Of a stretch of 64,000 nt of DNA, positions 44,503 to 57,100 are shown one piece after another (position 1 is the first letter of the stretch; every line of letters begins with the position of its first letter). The stretch is from Halichondria panicea (taxonomy: Eukaryota > Porifera > Demospongiae > Suberitida > Halichondriidae), in NCBI RefSeq assembly GCF_963675165.1, contig NC_087381.1, positions 2,976,001-3,040,000 of the forward strand. The letters run 5' to 3'. The notes beneath the pieces are model-generated. The model was not told the origin of the DNA, did no database searches, and was given only the letters and a program-made list of their open reading frames with translations. The position numbers and the translations under genes are program-made.

Positions 44503-47500
44503 TCACAGAGTATCAAACTGCCACATGTCGCTATTATCGAGAATGTGCTTGAATTCGTCAGTAAATGTAGAAAACGAAACATAGCTGACTGGTAGATGTA
44601 AAACCATACCGCAAGTGCTGCTAGTGGGACGCCTCATGAGAACATTACTTTCTGAGTTAAATGTCACAGAAATTGACTGCAATCCACATTGGGGATTTCC
44701 AGTAATGAATCTCATCAACTTGGCCAGATCATCACATTCCAAGGAGTACACAAATCTGCGCAAGTAGTCAAAGACCGTCCCGCTCCAATACGTTTCGGAA
44801 ATCAGGCTCAACAAACATATCCCATACGCGTTGACATGTCGGTCTGAGGTGGTACACTAAGCTTTCTGCTAAGCTGTGGCTGCAGGACGTCCAAAGTTGA
44901 GGGTGAGCAACAAGCATACCTCTTCTCATCTCAGATAGAGCAAAAAACGGCTGGACAAGTAAAACATACCGTGAAACAGTGAGCAAAATGGAACGGAGGT
45001 TGTCAATGGTTGGTTTGGAGTGACACATAAATTGTCCGAGCATGGACAAAATGACGTCACTCTCACTGGGATTGAATTTCCTATCCAAGCACTCTCTTAC
45101 TGCAAGCTCTTCGAATGTATCAATGTACTTCATAAATGAGGCAAAAAGGTCTTCGTCACTGACGTCCTGGTGCTTTCCAGACAAAATTGTTTGTACCACA
45201 GGCTTAGATAGACATAGTGGAAAATATCCAGTGAGAACATAACCATGTGACAAAATTCTTCCTATCTGGAAATAGCCGTTTACTAGTCTTGGAAAACAAA
45301 CAGGAACCTTTTGTTCTCGACCTTCGAGGTACTCTTTTTCAAATGCTTCCCAAAAGATAGCATACGCCTCTCTGACTAACCCCCCTCCGTCAAGACCCCT
45401 CTCGCCATCGAATTCTATTCAGATTTCATTCTCGGTAAGATTAGGGTTACAGCCGTATAAGTCAACAAAGCCCGTAAGTATGTCAACCCGGCTCACTTTC
45501 GCTCGATGAATCCTTCGAGCGGAAGCACACTCCAATCTCAGCTTGCTTCGCACCTTCTCAAGATCATTGGGTGACTGCATGGTGGCTGCAGCAGCAGATC
45601 TATACAAGAAAAGTCCATGTGTCAAACATTAATTTTTATGGGGGGTATGAACTATTATATTGGTTATCTGAAACAGTGATGTACATCAGATATAACTAAT
45701 TTTAACACAGTCGGCATGTTTTCAGCACATGAGCTTACTACACAAATGACTATATGAGTGGACTTACTTGGAATTTACACCTTCCACTGAAGTAGTGGCT
45801 TCAGTTGTCTCAGTCATGGTTACTTCTTCTACATTGACTCCCAAACCAGGTTCAATCCCACGGATATCCTCTGGAGTAGCACCCTGCATGCAAGCATAAT
45901 TATAATGGATTACATGCCAACAGATTATTATAATTATAGCTTTACCTCCGTATTCTCAACAATCACAAGAGTGAATGAAGAAAATCCTGCTTCCGTCATC
46001 AACTGGTTAATGTGTCTTGGTACTTCACGTGGATTGGCTGTATCAGCCAACAGTATTCGGAAGCGCCTAGGATTTACACACTCCTGACTTCCGACAAGAT
46101 TGAATATACTCTAAAGAGGAGAAAATGTCATACATGCACTTCTTAACAGCACTTCAACATACCTCCATTCTCTCAGAACTGTTGAATCTCCTTGTGACCC
46201 TGTCTCCATTGGGAAGCCTTACCCGAACACTGATATTTCCAGCAACACCCTCAGGTGGTTCTTGTGGAAGCATCTGTCGCAAGTCGTATCTGATAGTTTG
46301 ATACCACTGCTCTATCTGTTGTTGACGTTGCTCTTGCTCCCGCTCGTCAACGACAGCTTCCGCACTACTGTTAACATCGTGCTGGGCTTGTAGGGCTTGT
46401 TGCCAGTCCTGAACAAATGACATTAATACAGTCAGAGGTAATAAAATATGTTTTTTATAATAAATATAATTATAGTGAATCATCTTAGTTGTGATAATGA
46501 TTGTGAAACAATTAACATACACGTCTTTGATCTGTCCTTAAACTCTCCCTGAAGGCAACATCTTGTTCTTGACGAATCTATACATGCAGTGTAAAATAGG
46601 ACATGAATTATGGTAAAAATTAATAATAACAGCTATTAATTATAGGAACATAATAATACCTGTGCATCCTCTTGATGATTCCTACTGCCAGCCTGAGGTG
46701 GGCTGTCTAATTGAATTACTTCGGACTCTTCAATTGTTTCCTCTGATTCCACTGGTAATTGACTGGCTGGTAACAGGGTGAGATCTTCTTCTAGTTCGTC
46801 ATAGTCTAGGTCTAGGTAAGCTAATGGTCGTGGACTCCTCACAACGACTCCTGGCCCTCCTTCAGTTTCTCCATGTCCCCCGATTCCAACTAGTACATGA
46901 GGCCGAGAAGATTCCAGCACCACTCCGGCACCACCGATAGGGCCCTCACCTCCAGTACCAACAACATGTTGAACATTTTCTCCTCCTAAGAAAATCATTG
47001 ATTCATTCACACAATTGTTCATGTAACAAGCAAAGTACACTCTTACCTGCTGATGAAGAGGGACTTGGGGAGGGATTACAAACAAGGATGTGGTCTGCAA
47101 TTCCAGTCAAAGGTATGAGCACTTCACAATCAAGGCAAGGAACTTCACTTCTAGGAGTATATACCTATATATACGCCGATAAAACATACTGACTGGTATC
47201 ATTTTCAGTATAGAATATTATCTTGAAATTGAAATACAATTGTGTACAGTATAACTAGTACAGTACACACTATGTCTTTACCTCGTGTTCTGGTAGAGTT
47301 GGGACCAAGGCTAAAGATTATATTTTGACATGGCCGGATGTAAAGTCGCCCCTTCCTTCCTACTTGCCCTTTCAGCTGATCAGCGGAAAATACAGGTGTA
47401 TGAATCAATGCTGACGGTCCTGCCTCCAGTCTACTGCTGTTTGGTCTGCTGAGAGGTACAAGCACGTTATTACCAGGGCCTGTTGCTTTGCAGAATTCGT

Positions 47501-47740
47501 AGCAAATGTTCCTCAACAGTGGGTACAAAGTCACTACAACATAATGGACTTCCTCAGGGGTGTAGTAGGTAGGTATTTGAAGGCGGTCTTCATTGCAGAA
47601 CCATAATATTCCTAACCCTTTCTTGCACAAGTTAGCCAGTGGTCCTCTTGTTGGGACACGATTGCAAGAAGAAGAAGCTAAACAGCAAGGTACCACTTTC
47701 CAAGGATTTAATTTTTTTTTCTTTGACGCTCCTCTTCTAG
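44503..47740 (-). pseudogene. UBX-HECT (G2E3-like) ubiquitin-ligase-type gene, with two lesions
   Basis: Exons on the minus strand: about 47740-47282, 47094-47047, 46985-46660, 46577-46521, 46408-46163, 46110-45946, 45883-45768 and 45599-44503. The N-terminal exon has RRGASKKKKLNPW and ends near LYIRPCQNIIFSL. The middle has a Gly/acidic linker, then a UBX-like ubiquitin fold (SVRVRLPNGDRVTRRFNSSE). The last exon is a HECT domain: IEFDGERGLDGGGLVREAY, GYVLTGYFPLCLSKP and RFITGNP, with catalytic Cys codon 44611-44613 in RRPTSSTCGMVLHLPVSY. All splice phases agree. Two lesions: an in-frame TGA just before IEFDGE (about 45420-45422), and a frameshift near 44770-44810. HECT domains pass ubiquitin from E2 to substrate via that Cys. 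The first exon has no ATG; its frame may be entered by splicing from the exon at 47739-47928. Confidence 0.7.
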
Positions 47741-48968
47741 ACCCAATGCTGGATATTTTCCATGTCTTCAGTTATGAGCGGCCCTCTTTCTTTAGATATG
47801 GGATATAGTTGTGGTTTCTTTTCCTCGGTCGTAATATGTTGTTGCTCTTGTGTGTGGGATGACTGGGGCAGATTTTCATGAGGGGTGGGGGTTGGCTGAG
47901 CATCGATGTTTTCGTCTTCGTCTTGCCTGAGAAACATAAGCAGAACAAAATGTAATTACACTACCACATCATGAAGCTGACTTATGTACCTTTTGTTTTC
48001 CTTTTTGTCAAATGGGAGAAGCCTCGCTCCAATCGCATTGAGTGCCGACTGTTGAGAAGGGGACAGAGGGAAGATATGCTCAGCAACAGCTGCGGAAACC
48101 AAGAAGTGTAACTCAACACAGCCTTTTCTGACGGAGCAAAGTTGTAAAGCATTGAATTCCAGACCTAAGATTTCAGCAAATTTGTCTTGTATAGAACTAT
48201 AACCCCGTTTAGTGTTAATGTCGACTCTGTGCATTTGAGTTTAAACACTTTGGCTGTCTTACGAGACTTGCATGATGAAAAAGCAGATGGAGGAACTTCG
48301 AAAACACTTCTCTGGCAGAAGGTTTTTAAATCATCCAGGTATCATTCAAGCATTTTGTGATCAATAGCAGAACCTGAGTGTTGAATAAGCAGCTCAATGA
48401 TTTGGTAGTTCAAAAATGAGATATAATTGTAGGTAAGGAAGTATGGAGAATATTCTGGCAAGGCTGTTAGCAGCAAAGACCATCACTTTGTGCTCAGTAT
48501 CAAGTGCACTCACATCTTGATCTTTTGGAAGAACAGCACTCAATACACAATCTCGTAGATTGTCTAAGGTATCTTGTCCTTCAATTGATTTCCGAATACA
48601 TACGGAGAATTCAGAAAACTTGATAATAATCTTTCGTGTATCGAGTATCAATTTTTCTTCCAAATACTTGACATCTTCATCATCAAGACCAGTAACGTCA
48701 AGATAAGGAAAGAGGGAGGTAGTTTCGAGAGATTTTGTCTTCCTGGGGCAACCTTCTTTAGAGAAGAATTGTTGTGGAGAACACTCTTTGCAGTAAGGAC
48801 ATACAAAAATGTCACGATTATCAGTGGCAGAATGAAACGACTCATCTCCAGAAGAGACGTCTCCATCATCTGCTAGCTCAACTGGGTGGCCAGGTTGGTG
48901 TGTGTCACTCCTTTCTAGTGAGTCTTGCAACCACTTGGCAGAGGAGAGTGCTTCCTGAGTACACCCTC
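47739..48968 (-). pseudogene. Copy C, part 2: unknown-module exon and a short acidic exon, frame broken
   Basis: The minus strand from acceptor TACCATGCAG at 48969 encodes CTQEALSSAKWLQDSLE, matching exon 5 of genes A and B (SSAKWELDSLE). It then has an extra segment with two CxxC-like pairs (FVCPYCKECSPQQFF) not present in A or B. The frame shifts near 48430 and again near 48240, with a TGA between (about 48343). It ends EILGLEFNALQLCSVRKGCV and IFPLSPSQQSALNAIG, matching the C-terminal part of the module, then a GTACAT donor at 47991. The next exon, 47928-47739, reads QDEDENIDAQPTPTPHENLP and stops at HWV, overlapping the start of the HECT frame. The divergence from A and B is high, so it is an old or fast-changing copy. 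Confidence 0.65.
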
Positions 48969-50149
48969 CTGCATGGTATACAAGGATGCATGCATGCATG
49001 GTGATTGATACAGTATATGCATGTGCTTTAGAAGCTCGAGCTCAATTCTTACGATTGACAGTTACATGTACCTATTATAGACGGGTATAGTATGTTTTTA
49101 GGGTACTATAATTTTGGCAGATTTGTAGGAAATTCATTAGCGTCGAAGATGTACCAGTATATGCATGAGTTTTAAGGTTGAATGGAAAGTTTGGAGTCAG
49201 ATACAGATGAAAAAAGGGCTAGCTTACTTAGGATACTCTCAAAAGTACATTTTCATTAGAAAAAAGAAAATTCTTCACATTATTATTAGCAGGTACTTAA
49301 TTTCGATTTCCTCGTTTAAAAACAAGAAAATACGGAATAAATAACCTGAACTATACATTGCAACTAGGTAGCGCATACCCCAGAGGTATCTTGACACCAT
49401 CTTCGTTACCTAGCAACTGACCACCTCCCTAATTAGCGATTACATACTCAATGCTAATTTAAAAGACACTAAATAAGTGTTCTCAATGTTCTCACGGTGA
49501 CATGGTTCAATCAGGATCTGCAGAAAGTTCTCTGCGAGGTCGTATCAGCAGACGCCCTTTTCCCCGGGAAATGTTTTTTTCACCTACACACAGCTTTACA
49601 AGTTCAATGGTGGCTCATGATGTCCACTGCTGTACTACTAGTTTAAATACAGGAAGTTATTAAGATTGTGCAGATGCTACTCTAGAAGTTGGTCCATCGC
49701 AGCTTCTTCCTCAGGCCTTCAGGCTCTATATTTTCTAGCTTGAGGTAGCTTCTTATCTAGCTATGATCCAGTCACTGTCCTCTCACTCAACACGGCCATA
49801 AGCATCAATATTCTCAATGCCATGCAGCAACTCTAGAACCTCATTGAGGTTGTACACTACGAAGATCTTGAAACAATATCAAACGGTTACTTTTCTCTCG
49901 ACATTACTGTACAAAGCGTACCTCGAGAAGCACACTAAAGATACCATGTGAAAGAGCAGCTCAGTGAGCATGCTGGTACCTACAGCGTGTGCATAGCTCC
50001 AACACAGCGAATTTTTGAAAATGACCACTAGAGTGTGAAGCCGTCATAAACAGGGAAAAGGTTAATTTAGCGTTAATTACAAATTCGCAAACATCAGTAT
50101 CCGTAACAATACATGTCAAGCCCTATACATTTCAACCACGGAATACCTT
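48969..50149. other. Intron-like stretch of copy C
   Basis: It lies between the exon-4-like piece (50150-50229) and the exon-5-like piece. No coding sequence, TIR or tandem repeat is recognised; a short CATGCATGCATG run is at 48988-48999. Confidence 0.45.
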
Positions 50150-50229
50150 GCCATCTTCAAGTTCTTCATGTGTATCAGATGTTTCTTGAATACTGGACTG
50201 AGTTGGAAGTGAGTTCATTAAATCCTCAG

Positions 50230-52322
50230 TCCAGGTCCCTGATTTCAAAGAGTGGGTCGTGATGGTGTCGACGTTAGGCAATGCACGTCTGATTAGATCC
50301 TGGAGACAATCATAGGATAACTAGTGTTCAAGCTGGCGCTGTGGTAATGCCTCTCGCCATGGTTTTGCTTTCGCTGAAAAGTATTAGAGTGTTATATTAG
50401 TTTCTATAATGAATTTTATATTAAAGTTAGCTTATCTATATAAAGTCACTGAGAAGAAAAGACTTATTTACATGCATCTATTGTTGTATTATGTGGCTTA
50501 CTAGGACCTCAAGAAAGAAGAAAATTGATTCTTCCAGGATCTGTAGTTCAGTGTATATAATATCTAAGAAGAAAAGACCTGTGTACATGCATATTGTTAT
50601 CTAATTAGTATATTGTTATATGGTAGTGTTTTGTGGCTTACCAGGCCTTCAAGACAAAGATGATTCTGCCAGGAGGATCTGCATGGATCTGGATCTTGGA
50701 TATTATTTCTCACACGTGGGGATTGAACGCGCATGCGCATTACATCCACAGGAATAATTAAAGGGTGTGTCCAAAGAGATCAATTTCACAAATGGCTACT
50801 GCACTGCTAGCTAGCTGTTTTAACAGATATTTTCTGAGTATTGTAGCTAACAAAAAGCTAGCGCTTTAGTGCAAGGCTAACTCATATGTTGAATAGAAAG
50901 TTTGTGCGGACAGATGATGCTATGAAAGATTCTGAAGAGACTGCAACAGCCTTCAATGTGAGTCAAACTAGCCATAACTCGAGAAAGAAGCTTTAGTTTG
51001 CTAATCCACGAATCAAAATCCAAGAGAACGTGGCTAGAAGCCTATAGAAGCTGTTAGTTTTCGTCGCATTGCAACCGTTGAGCAGTTACTGCTGGAATAC
51101 ACACACACACAGTCGTATCCCTCCTGCGGCTACGCCTCGAGGCATAATTATAGAGTTTCTCATTAATAATTGTCGTAGTTTACTCAACTTCAAAATGTCA
51201 TATACAAGCTTAAAACAATGACGTAATTGACACTAGTTGTATAATTAGTGTCCATTTTGGACAAGAGCCGCTCTAGCAAAGAAGAGACTGGTCTAGCTCC
51301 TGTAAGTTAGTACAGTGAAAAGTATACTATTGTAGTACATGCATGCTCCTCAAAAATCAGACATAAACTCAAATCAATGCCTATAACACATTTGCTACTA
51401 CACATTTACAAAATTCTGTATAATTTATCTCAGAACTTTAATATTAATAGCCTGCACTTCCATTGGAGCTCAAAAGCTGCACAAGGTAATGAAGTATACT
51501 TGCACAACCAGGGTGTCATACAGGATTTTGAAGTAGAGGGGGGAAATGAGAAAAGTAACCAGAAAATGTTGCTAAAAAAAGGTCAACTGTTATTTCAATA
51601 CCCAGCTATGGACACTCAGTCATAATTGAAAGGGGGGGGAAATTGGAGCTAGGGGGGGGATATCCCCCCTTTCCCCCCCTGTATGACACCCTGACAACAA
51701 ATTTCAGATCTTAACTCAAACATATAAGATAGTTTCATCCAATGTACACATATTCTAGCAGCCATTTTGGAATGATGATGTAACAGGTGATGGTCCAATG
51801 CATGGAAGCGCCAATAGTTGTACTTTCAGTACCTGCACTCAAATTGATTCAATCACTTAGAAGATATTCACAAAAATGTAAAAAATCAAAAGTTCTCTTT
51901 GGTTGTTGCACTATATATATGCATGGACAGGCCACGCCCTATCTTAATACTAACTTTGGTGAAAAGTTTACTGACTCTATCAGAAAGGAAATAGCTGTGT
52001 ACAGCAAACCTACAGTCATACAGTCTATATAGCTATATAGCTAGCTATTTGGATATTTCTCTGATAAATTTATAGGAAGGAAAAGTATCTAATAGTTGTG
52101 CGCATGCGCATGCAGTCAGTAGCATGCAGGCCTTCTCTTCAGGGGAGGCCAGTGAAGGAGGCTATATAGGGCCAACTTAACTCACATGATTATACTTTAG
52201 TATAATTATAGGTGCATGCATCTATTATTCAGGATAAAAATCATCACTGAAACACCGGTACATATAATTATAATATTATAACGCAGTAAGTCTAAAAATA
52301 CGAAGTGTGCACACAAACTCAC
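50230..52322. other. Enlarged intron 3 of copy C
   Basis: It contains the 185-bp TIR element (51509-51693) and a CA/TACGCCTCGAGGCATA remnant at about 51100-51150. It also holds a direct duplication of about 110 bp (50450-50540 and 50565-50700, sharing AAGAAGAAAAGAC, TACATGCAT and GTGGCTTAC), and a fragment of the CTAGCG...GTGCAGAGCTAAC composite repeat near 50805-50990. No gene is supported. Confidence 0.5.
51509..51693. mobile_element. 185-bp TIR element with a 5-bp duplication
   Basis: The ends are CAGGGTGTCATACAGG and CCTGTATGACACCCTG, exact complements over 16 bp. ACAAC flanks both sides (51504-51508 and 51694-51698). The interior has G runs paired with C runs (GGGGGGGATATCCCCCC). The same ends are found, worn, in intron 11 of genes B (10502-12797) and D (about 57113-57344). 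Confidence 0.88.
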
Positions 52323-53293
52323 TTTCAAGTACTGACAGACCTGACCAGCAATTTCTCCCTTCATTAGTTTTACCAACATCTCCAAAAGGGTCCTGAATGT
52401 CGCTTGTGCAGGATTATTTCCTTTCCAGATTTTCAGGCACTTTATCATGGCCTCATGAGTATCAGCACTTTTCTGGACATCATTTTGCTGGCCAGGGGTT
52501 AATTCCATTGCATCAACATAAAGCTTAACATTATCAAAGTGGAGAGCCAAATATGGTATGTCAATTTGTTGGATTTCACGGTTGACTTGAGAAGTAGTGA
52601 GTTGATATTTGTCCAATAGCCCTTGAAGACTCACTGATTGAGCAGATGATCCTACATAATTAACAATTTATCATTACACCGAGTAGCACACCATGTAAAA
52701 CGTCGAGAGACTGTCTATTGAGTGCTCTCCCAAAACTATGCAATAACAGTATTGTATAGTTAGTAACAGGTTGTTAAACAGCACTGAAGTAGATATATTA
52801 TAAGCGTAGGGAATGATTACATAAAATTGTACGCACTGACAACAAATGCATGCAAATGCATCAAAAATGGTAAAAGGAATTGTATGCAATGTATCTTGCA
52901 TACCATAATTATAATAAATTATACACCTAAATTAAGTAACTCCATACCAGACTGAGTTGGAACTGAGTTGAGTAAATCCCTCAAGGTTAGAGGAGGTCCT
53001 AATTTCAAACGGTGAGCAAGCATTTTACAAAGACAGGTGTCATCATTAGCAAACTGCTTCTGAAGCTATCTAGTGTGACATTATCAACATATAGAGCTTG
53101 TCCAATCTCAAACCATCTGTTTTGAGAGTCGTGCAGTTTAGTGTGAGCTTTATTTAAATCATCCATTGTTAGTGTGTCATCTGTATATATAAAGCTGGGT
53201 GAGTAGGTAGCTATTGTACAAGAGTACCGGTGCCACCCCCCCCCCCCCAATGCATGCAGTTAATTGGTACTGACATTAAAGCTTACCCATTCG

Positions 53294-53317
53294 AGGCCCA
53301 TGATTGCTCTCAACGTC
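53294..53317 (-). other. Dead 2A motif (DVESNHGP) of copy C
   Basis: CCT of the NPGP tetrad has become CAT, so the first Pro is His. The NPGP residues are invariant in active 2A peptides, so skipping would be abolished even if the frame were intact. Confidence 0.85.
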
Positions 53318-53614
53318 TCCAGCTAACAGCATGCAAGAGGTGGGCAAGACAGTGGAGCAACACAGCAATCAATATCACCAGGACACCAACATTTCTTGTA
53401 TGTAGATTCTATTATTTTTATCTTGAGAGGTCAGAAATGTGAGAATATACAATAAAAGCAATCCTCCTTGAACCACTTTCGCAGTAGTACCCACTCTATC
53501 ACTGAAGTGTAGAGGCTGGTGTTTTGTCGAGGGAGCTTTACTGTGTGGTCGCGATCCCCTCCTACCACTGAACAGCCCAATACGAGCTCTCCACAACTCC
53601 ACAGAGATCCCCAT

Positions 53615-54166
53615 GAATATTAGATTGTATATATAGATCCTACATAGATCTACATGAAAAAGTTCTCACCTTTATTTTATGTGTGCAGAGAACTCGTGCA
53701 GAGGTTTATTAATTTGGTAAAGATGGTTAATTCTCCTTTTGCTATAGCCTATAATAGTAAGGGCTTCTGTGGTTTGGTGTAGAGCAAGTACAGTTCTGCT
53801 ATGTAATTTGTATGGCACATTATAGAGGCCCCGACCTTCTAATACCGTGTCCTACAGATTTATCCCATTTGACTATTTCATATACTATAGCCATGAAAAA
53901 GTATTTACAGCCGCCTTATGAAGTAATACACTGTTGACAATAATTATAAGTACTGCAAAAAAGGCGCTATTCCACGCCACGAAAATTAAATCCGCAAAAA
54001 TTTATACCCTCGAAATATACCCGCTATACAGTATTGACATGCAAACTACTATTATAGAGTCTATATAATTATGTCAATATTATTATATCGACAATTGTAA
54101 GTGTGCATGTGTCAAATATTTAAACCAATAATAATATACACTAGTTCCTATTGAATAGCACACTAG
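53615..54166. other. Spacer between gene D and copy C (552 bp)
   Basis: Homologous to the B-A spacer (8338-8885): shared words include TTTGGTAAAGATGGTTAATT and TTCTGTGGTTTGGT/TTCTGTGGTTTAGT. Noncoding. Confidence 0.6.
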
Positions 54167-57100
54167 CTACTTGGTATATACCAATAGCATCTGGTATATA
54201 AGAAAATGATCACAAATTTTTGCTGTGTCCATTGCTGTTATTCCATTCTGCATAAAAATAAAAGAGATACTGATAATTGTTGAAGTGAAGCATTTACCTC
54301 ATCCATAACTTTTGGATTGGCTTCATTTTTGAGGAGAATACTGACAATCTCCACTTGTCCCTTGCCTACTGCTAGATGTAGAGCTGTTATTCCTCTGGCA
54401 TTCTGGGCATTGACGTCAGCTTTCGCAGCAATCAGTAGTTCCACTATAGCGAGATTACATCTTTGAGAGGCAAGCATTAAAACGCTCCATCTCTCCTGTA
54501 CATGCATATACAATTACAAAACATTTATATTCACGAGTGAAATGTTAGTTGAAATGTGTTATTCATTCGGACCTTTTGCCTTGTATATATATACTAACCT
54601 TGCAGAAAAAGTGACAGAAGCAATGATTTTGATAGTATACGCAAAAGTATTCTGTATATATACGGTGTGTAACAGCGGCCCTTATACTATTGTAATAAAT
54701 TATAGGGTCCTTTATCTGACAATCTATTATACTGTACATGCATGCGTGAACTGTACATGGCAACTTTAGGCAATGCACCTTGAGGTCATACGTAATATTA
54801 GCATCAGCTCCATTGTTAAGGAGTACACGGACACACTCCGTTTGTTCATTGTCAGTGGCTTGAAATAGAGCTGTAGATCCATTAGTGGAGGGAGCATAAT
54901 TTACTGGAGCCTTAGCAGCAAGAAGAAGTTTAACCACAGACGAATGACCATTTTGTGCCGCTTTCATGAGGGGACTCCACCCACTCTATATACAGACAAT
55001 AATGCACCATATATACAAAATTAATTATAATTGCAATACAGCATATAAGCATGCATTATACCACACTTACGTCACCACTAATTGATATCATTGGTCAACA
55101 GCTGTATAGGATATATAGAAAAATAACATACGGCCCCAGGCATGCACAATTTTCAAGCTGTTTCAAGAAAGTAAGTAAAGAGAAAGGAGCCATGCTTGAC
55201 GGTACTAAGACTCCAAAGCGACAGCAAAAACATGGAAGCTGCTCTCCAACGGCCTGCAACAAGATGGCTAAGCCTCCATGGGTCTATGGGCGTGGTTTAG
55301 ACACGTTTTATCCAAGAAGAGCTTGCAACTCCAGTAAGGGACGCCGAATGGCCAACACTTGGACCAAGGAGGCTATCTGTATAGGAGTCGACGTGTTGCA
55401 TGCTCAACTAGCTCTTCGACGGCTGCAAAATCTGGCATAATAATTATTATAAAATGCTCTTTTTGCAGTCTGCATGCATCGTGGATTGAATTGTTGCTAG
55501 GGGGAGGTCCTTTTATATAGTACTGCGGTCACGTGGTATAAGTCAGATATACGTATATACCACACCTATACTCAGAGGTTATATTATGCATCCATAATAT
55601 CCTCCTCTTATAGGTGTAGTATATGCATGCATGTGAATTAAATTAATTCACATGCACTAAAAATGAACTTGCATGGAGATATATAATTATAGAACGTACC
55701 ACGTATAAATTTAATACAAAAGTTTGCATTAATAAATTATTATACGCTCTTACTTTGTCCACAGCTTTTAAATCGGCTCCATTTTTGAGGAGAACTCGGG
55801 CACACTCCGTTCGTCCATGAAAAGCAGCTATGTAAAGAGCAGTTGCTCCATGTGGTCCATTTTGAGCATTAACGCGAGCTTTTGCAGCAACCAATAGTTT
55901 CACTATAGCGAGATGACCATGTTGTGATGCTATCAATAGAGGGCTCCATACCCCCTGCATGTATAATTATATAATTATACACCGCATGTTAGCACACATT
56001 TAAAAATCGAGTCAATAGCATTGTAACGGCAAAATTCTACCAGTTCCTGTGCTATAATACTATACATGTATTATAGCACACATTGTACTCTCGAGTGAGC
56101 CCTGTTGTATATTACCTGAACCTTGTCAGCAATATTGGCATCAGCTCCACACTTGAGGAGTACACGGACACACTCCGTATGACCTTTATCAGTGGCATGA
56201 TGTAGAGCCGTATATACATGCAGTATTTGAGCATCAAGTGGAGCTTTTGCATCAATGAGTAGATGAACCACAGTAGGGTGACCAAAGTAAGCCGCTGCCA
56301 TGAGAGCAGTGCCTCCATTCTGCACAACATAAGCAGACAATCAGTATGTAATTATAATGAAGTGTCTTACTTCATCTTTTAGTTTGGGATTAGCTCCATT
56401 GTTCAGGAGAACATTGACACACTCCGTCTGACCGCCAATGGCAGCCAAATGGAGAGCAGTTCTATTCTTGACATCTCGTGCGTTGACATGAACCTTTGCA
56501 GCAATTAACAGTTCCACAATCTTGACATGACCATCTCGAGCAGACCTCATCAGAGGGTTAACTCCTTCCTAAAGCGTAGAAAATCAATACGAAAACTGAA
56601 CATGTATAGTTGTATGCTAATTACATTGTCTGTTGAATTTGGGTCTGCTCCATTCTTGAGGAGAACACTAACACACTCCGATTGTCCTTTTGAAACTGCT
56701 ATGTAGAGAGCTGTGTGGCTATACTGATCGCGATCGTTAATCTTAGCATTGGCAGCAATCAGTTGTATCACAACTTCAGGATGACCTTCAGCAGCAGCAG
56801 CCATTAGAGCTGTGAATCCAATCTGTACAAAAATGATGCATATATTACTACAATTGACCTGAAATATGTAACCGATTATTTAACTACTTACGTTCGTCTT
56901 TGCATTGATCCGAGCTCCATTTCTTATGAGAACATTGACACATTTTGTTCGTCCTTTACCAGCAGCCAGTAGAAGAGGTGGTGAATCTTTTAGAGAACGG
57001 CCTTCAATGTCAGCTTTGGCAGCAATCAGTAGTTCTACGACTCTAGCATGGCCCTCAAGACAAGCAACCATGAGAGGAGTAAATCCGGCATACTGCATAC

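Larger units (their letters stand above)
50150..53614 (-). pseudogene. Copy C, part 1: 2A/death-domain end of a decayed array member
   Basis: Exon 1 (53614-53287) starts MGISVELWRARIGLFSG as in gene B. It loses one base in the cytosolic loop (stop at 53375) and gains four bases (CATG, about 53329) just before the 2A motif, which itself reads DVESNHGP. Exon 2 (53180 to about 52950) encodes death domain 1 but shifts frame after TLDSF near 53065. Exon 3 (52651-52323) keeps an open death domain 2 (MELTPGQQNDVQKSADTHEA). The exon-4-like piece (50229-50150: NSLPTQSSIQE) is 2.1 kb further on, in an intron swollen by repeats. The ankyrin part is absent from its expected place to the left, where the HECT/integrase pair lies instead. 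Not functional as given. Confidence 0.8.

Noticed and set aside
45420..45422. TGA in the HECT frame as a selenocysteine codon
   Set aside because: The position is not a redox or Cys site in HECT domains, no SECIS-like structure was identified, and a second lesion in the same exon favours decay.
55051..55440. Plus-strand frame of 129 codons
   Set aside because: It lies in a dispersed repeat; the second copy at 57355-57660 does not keep the frame.
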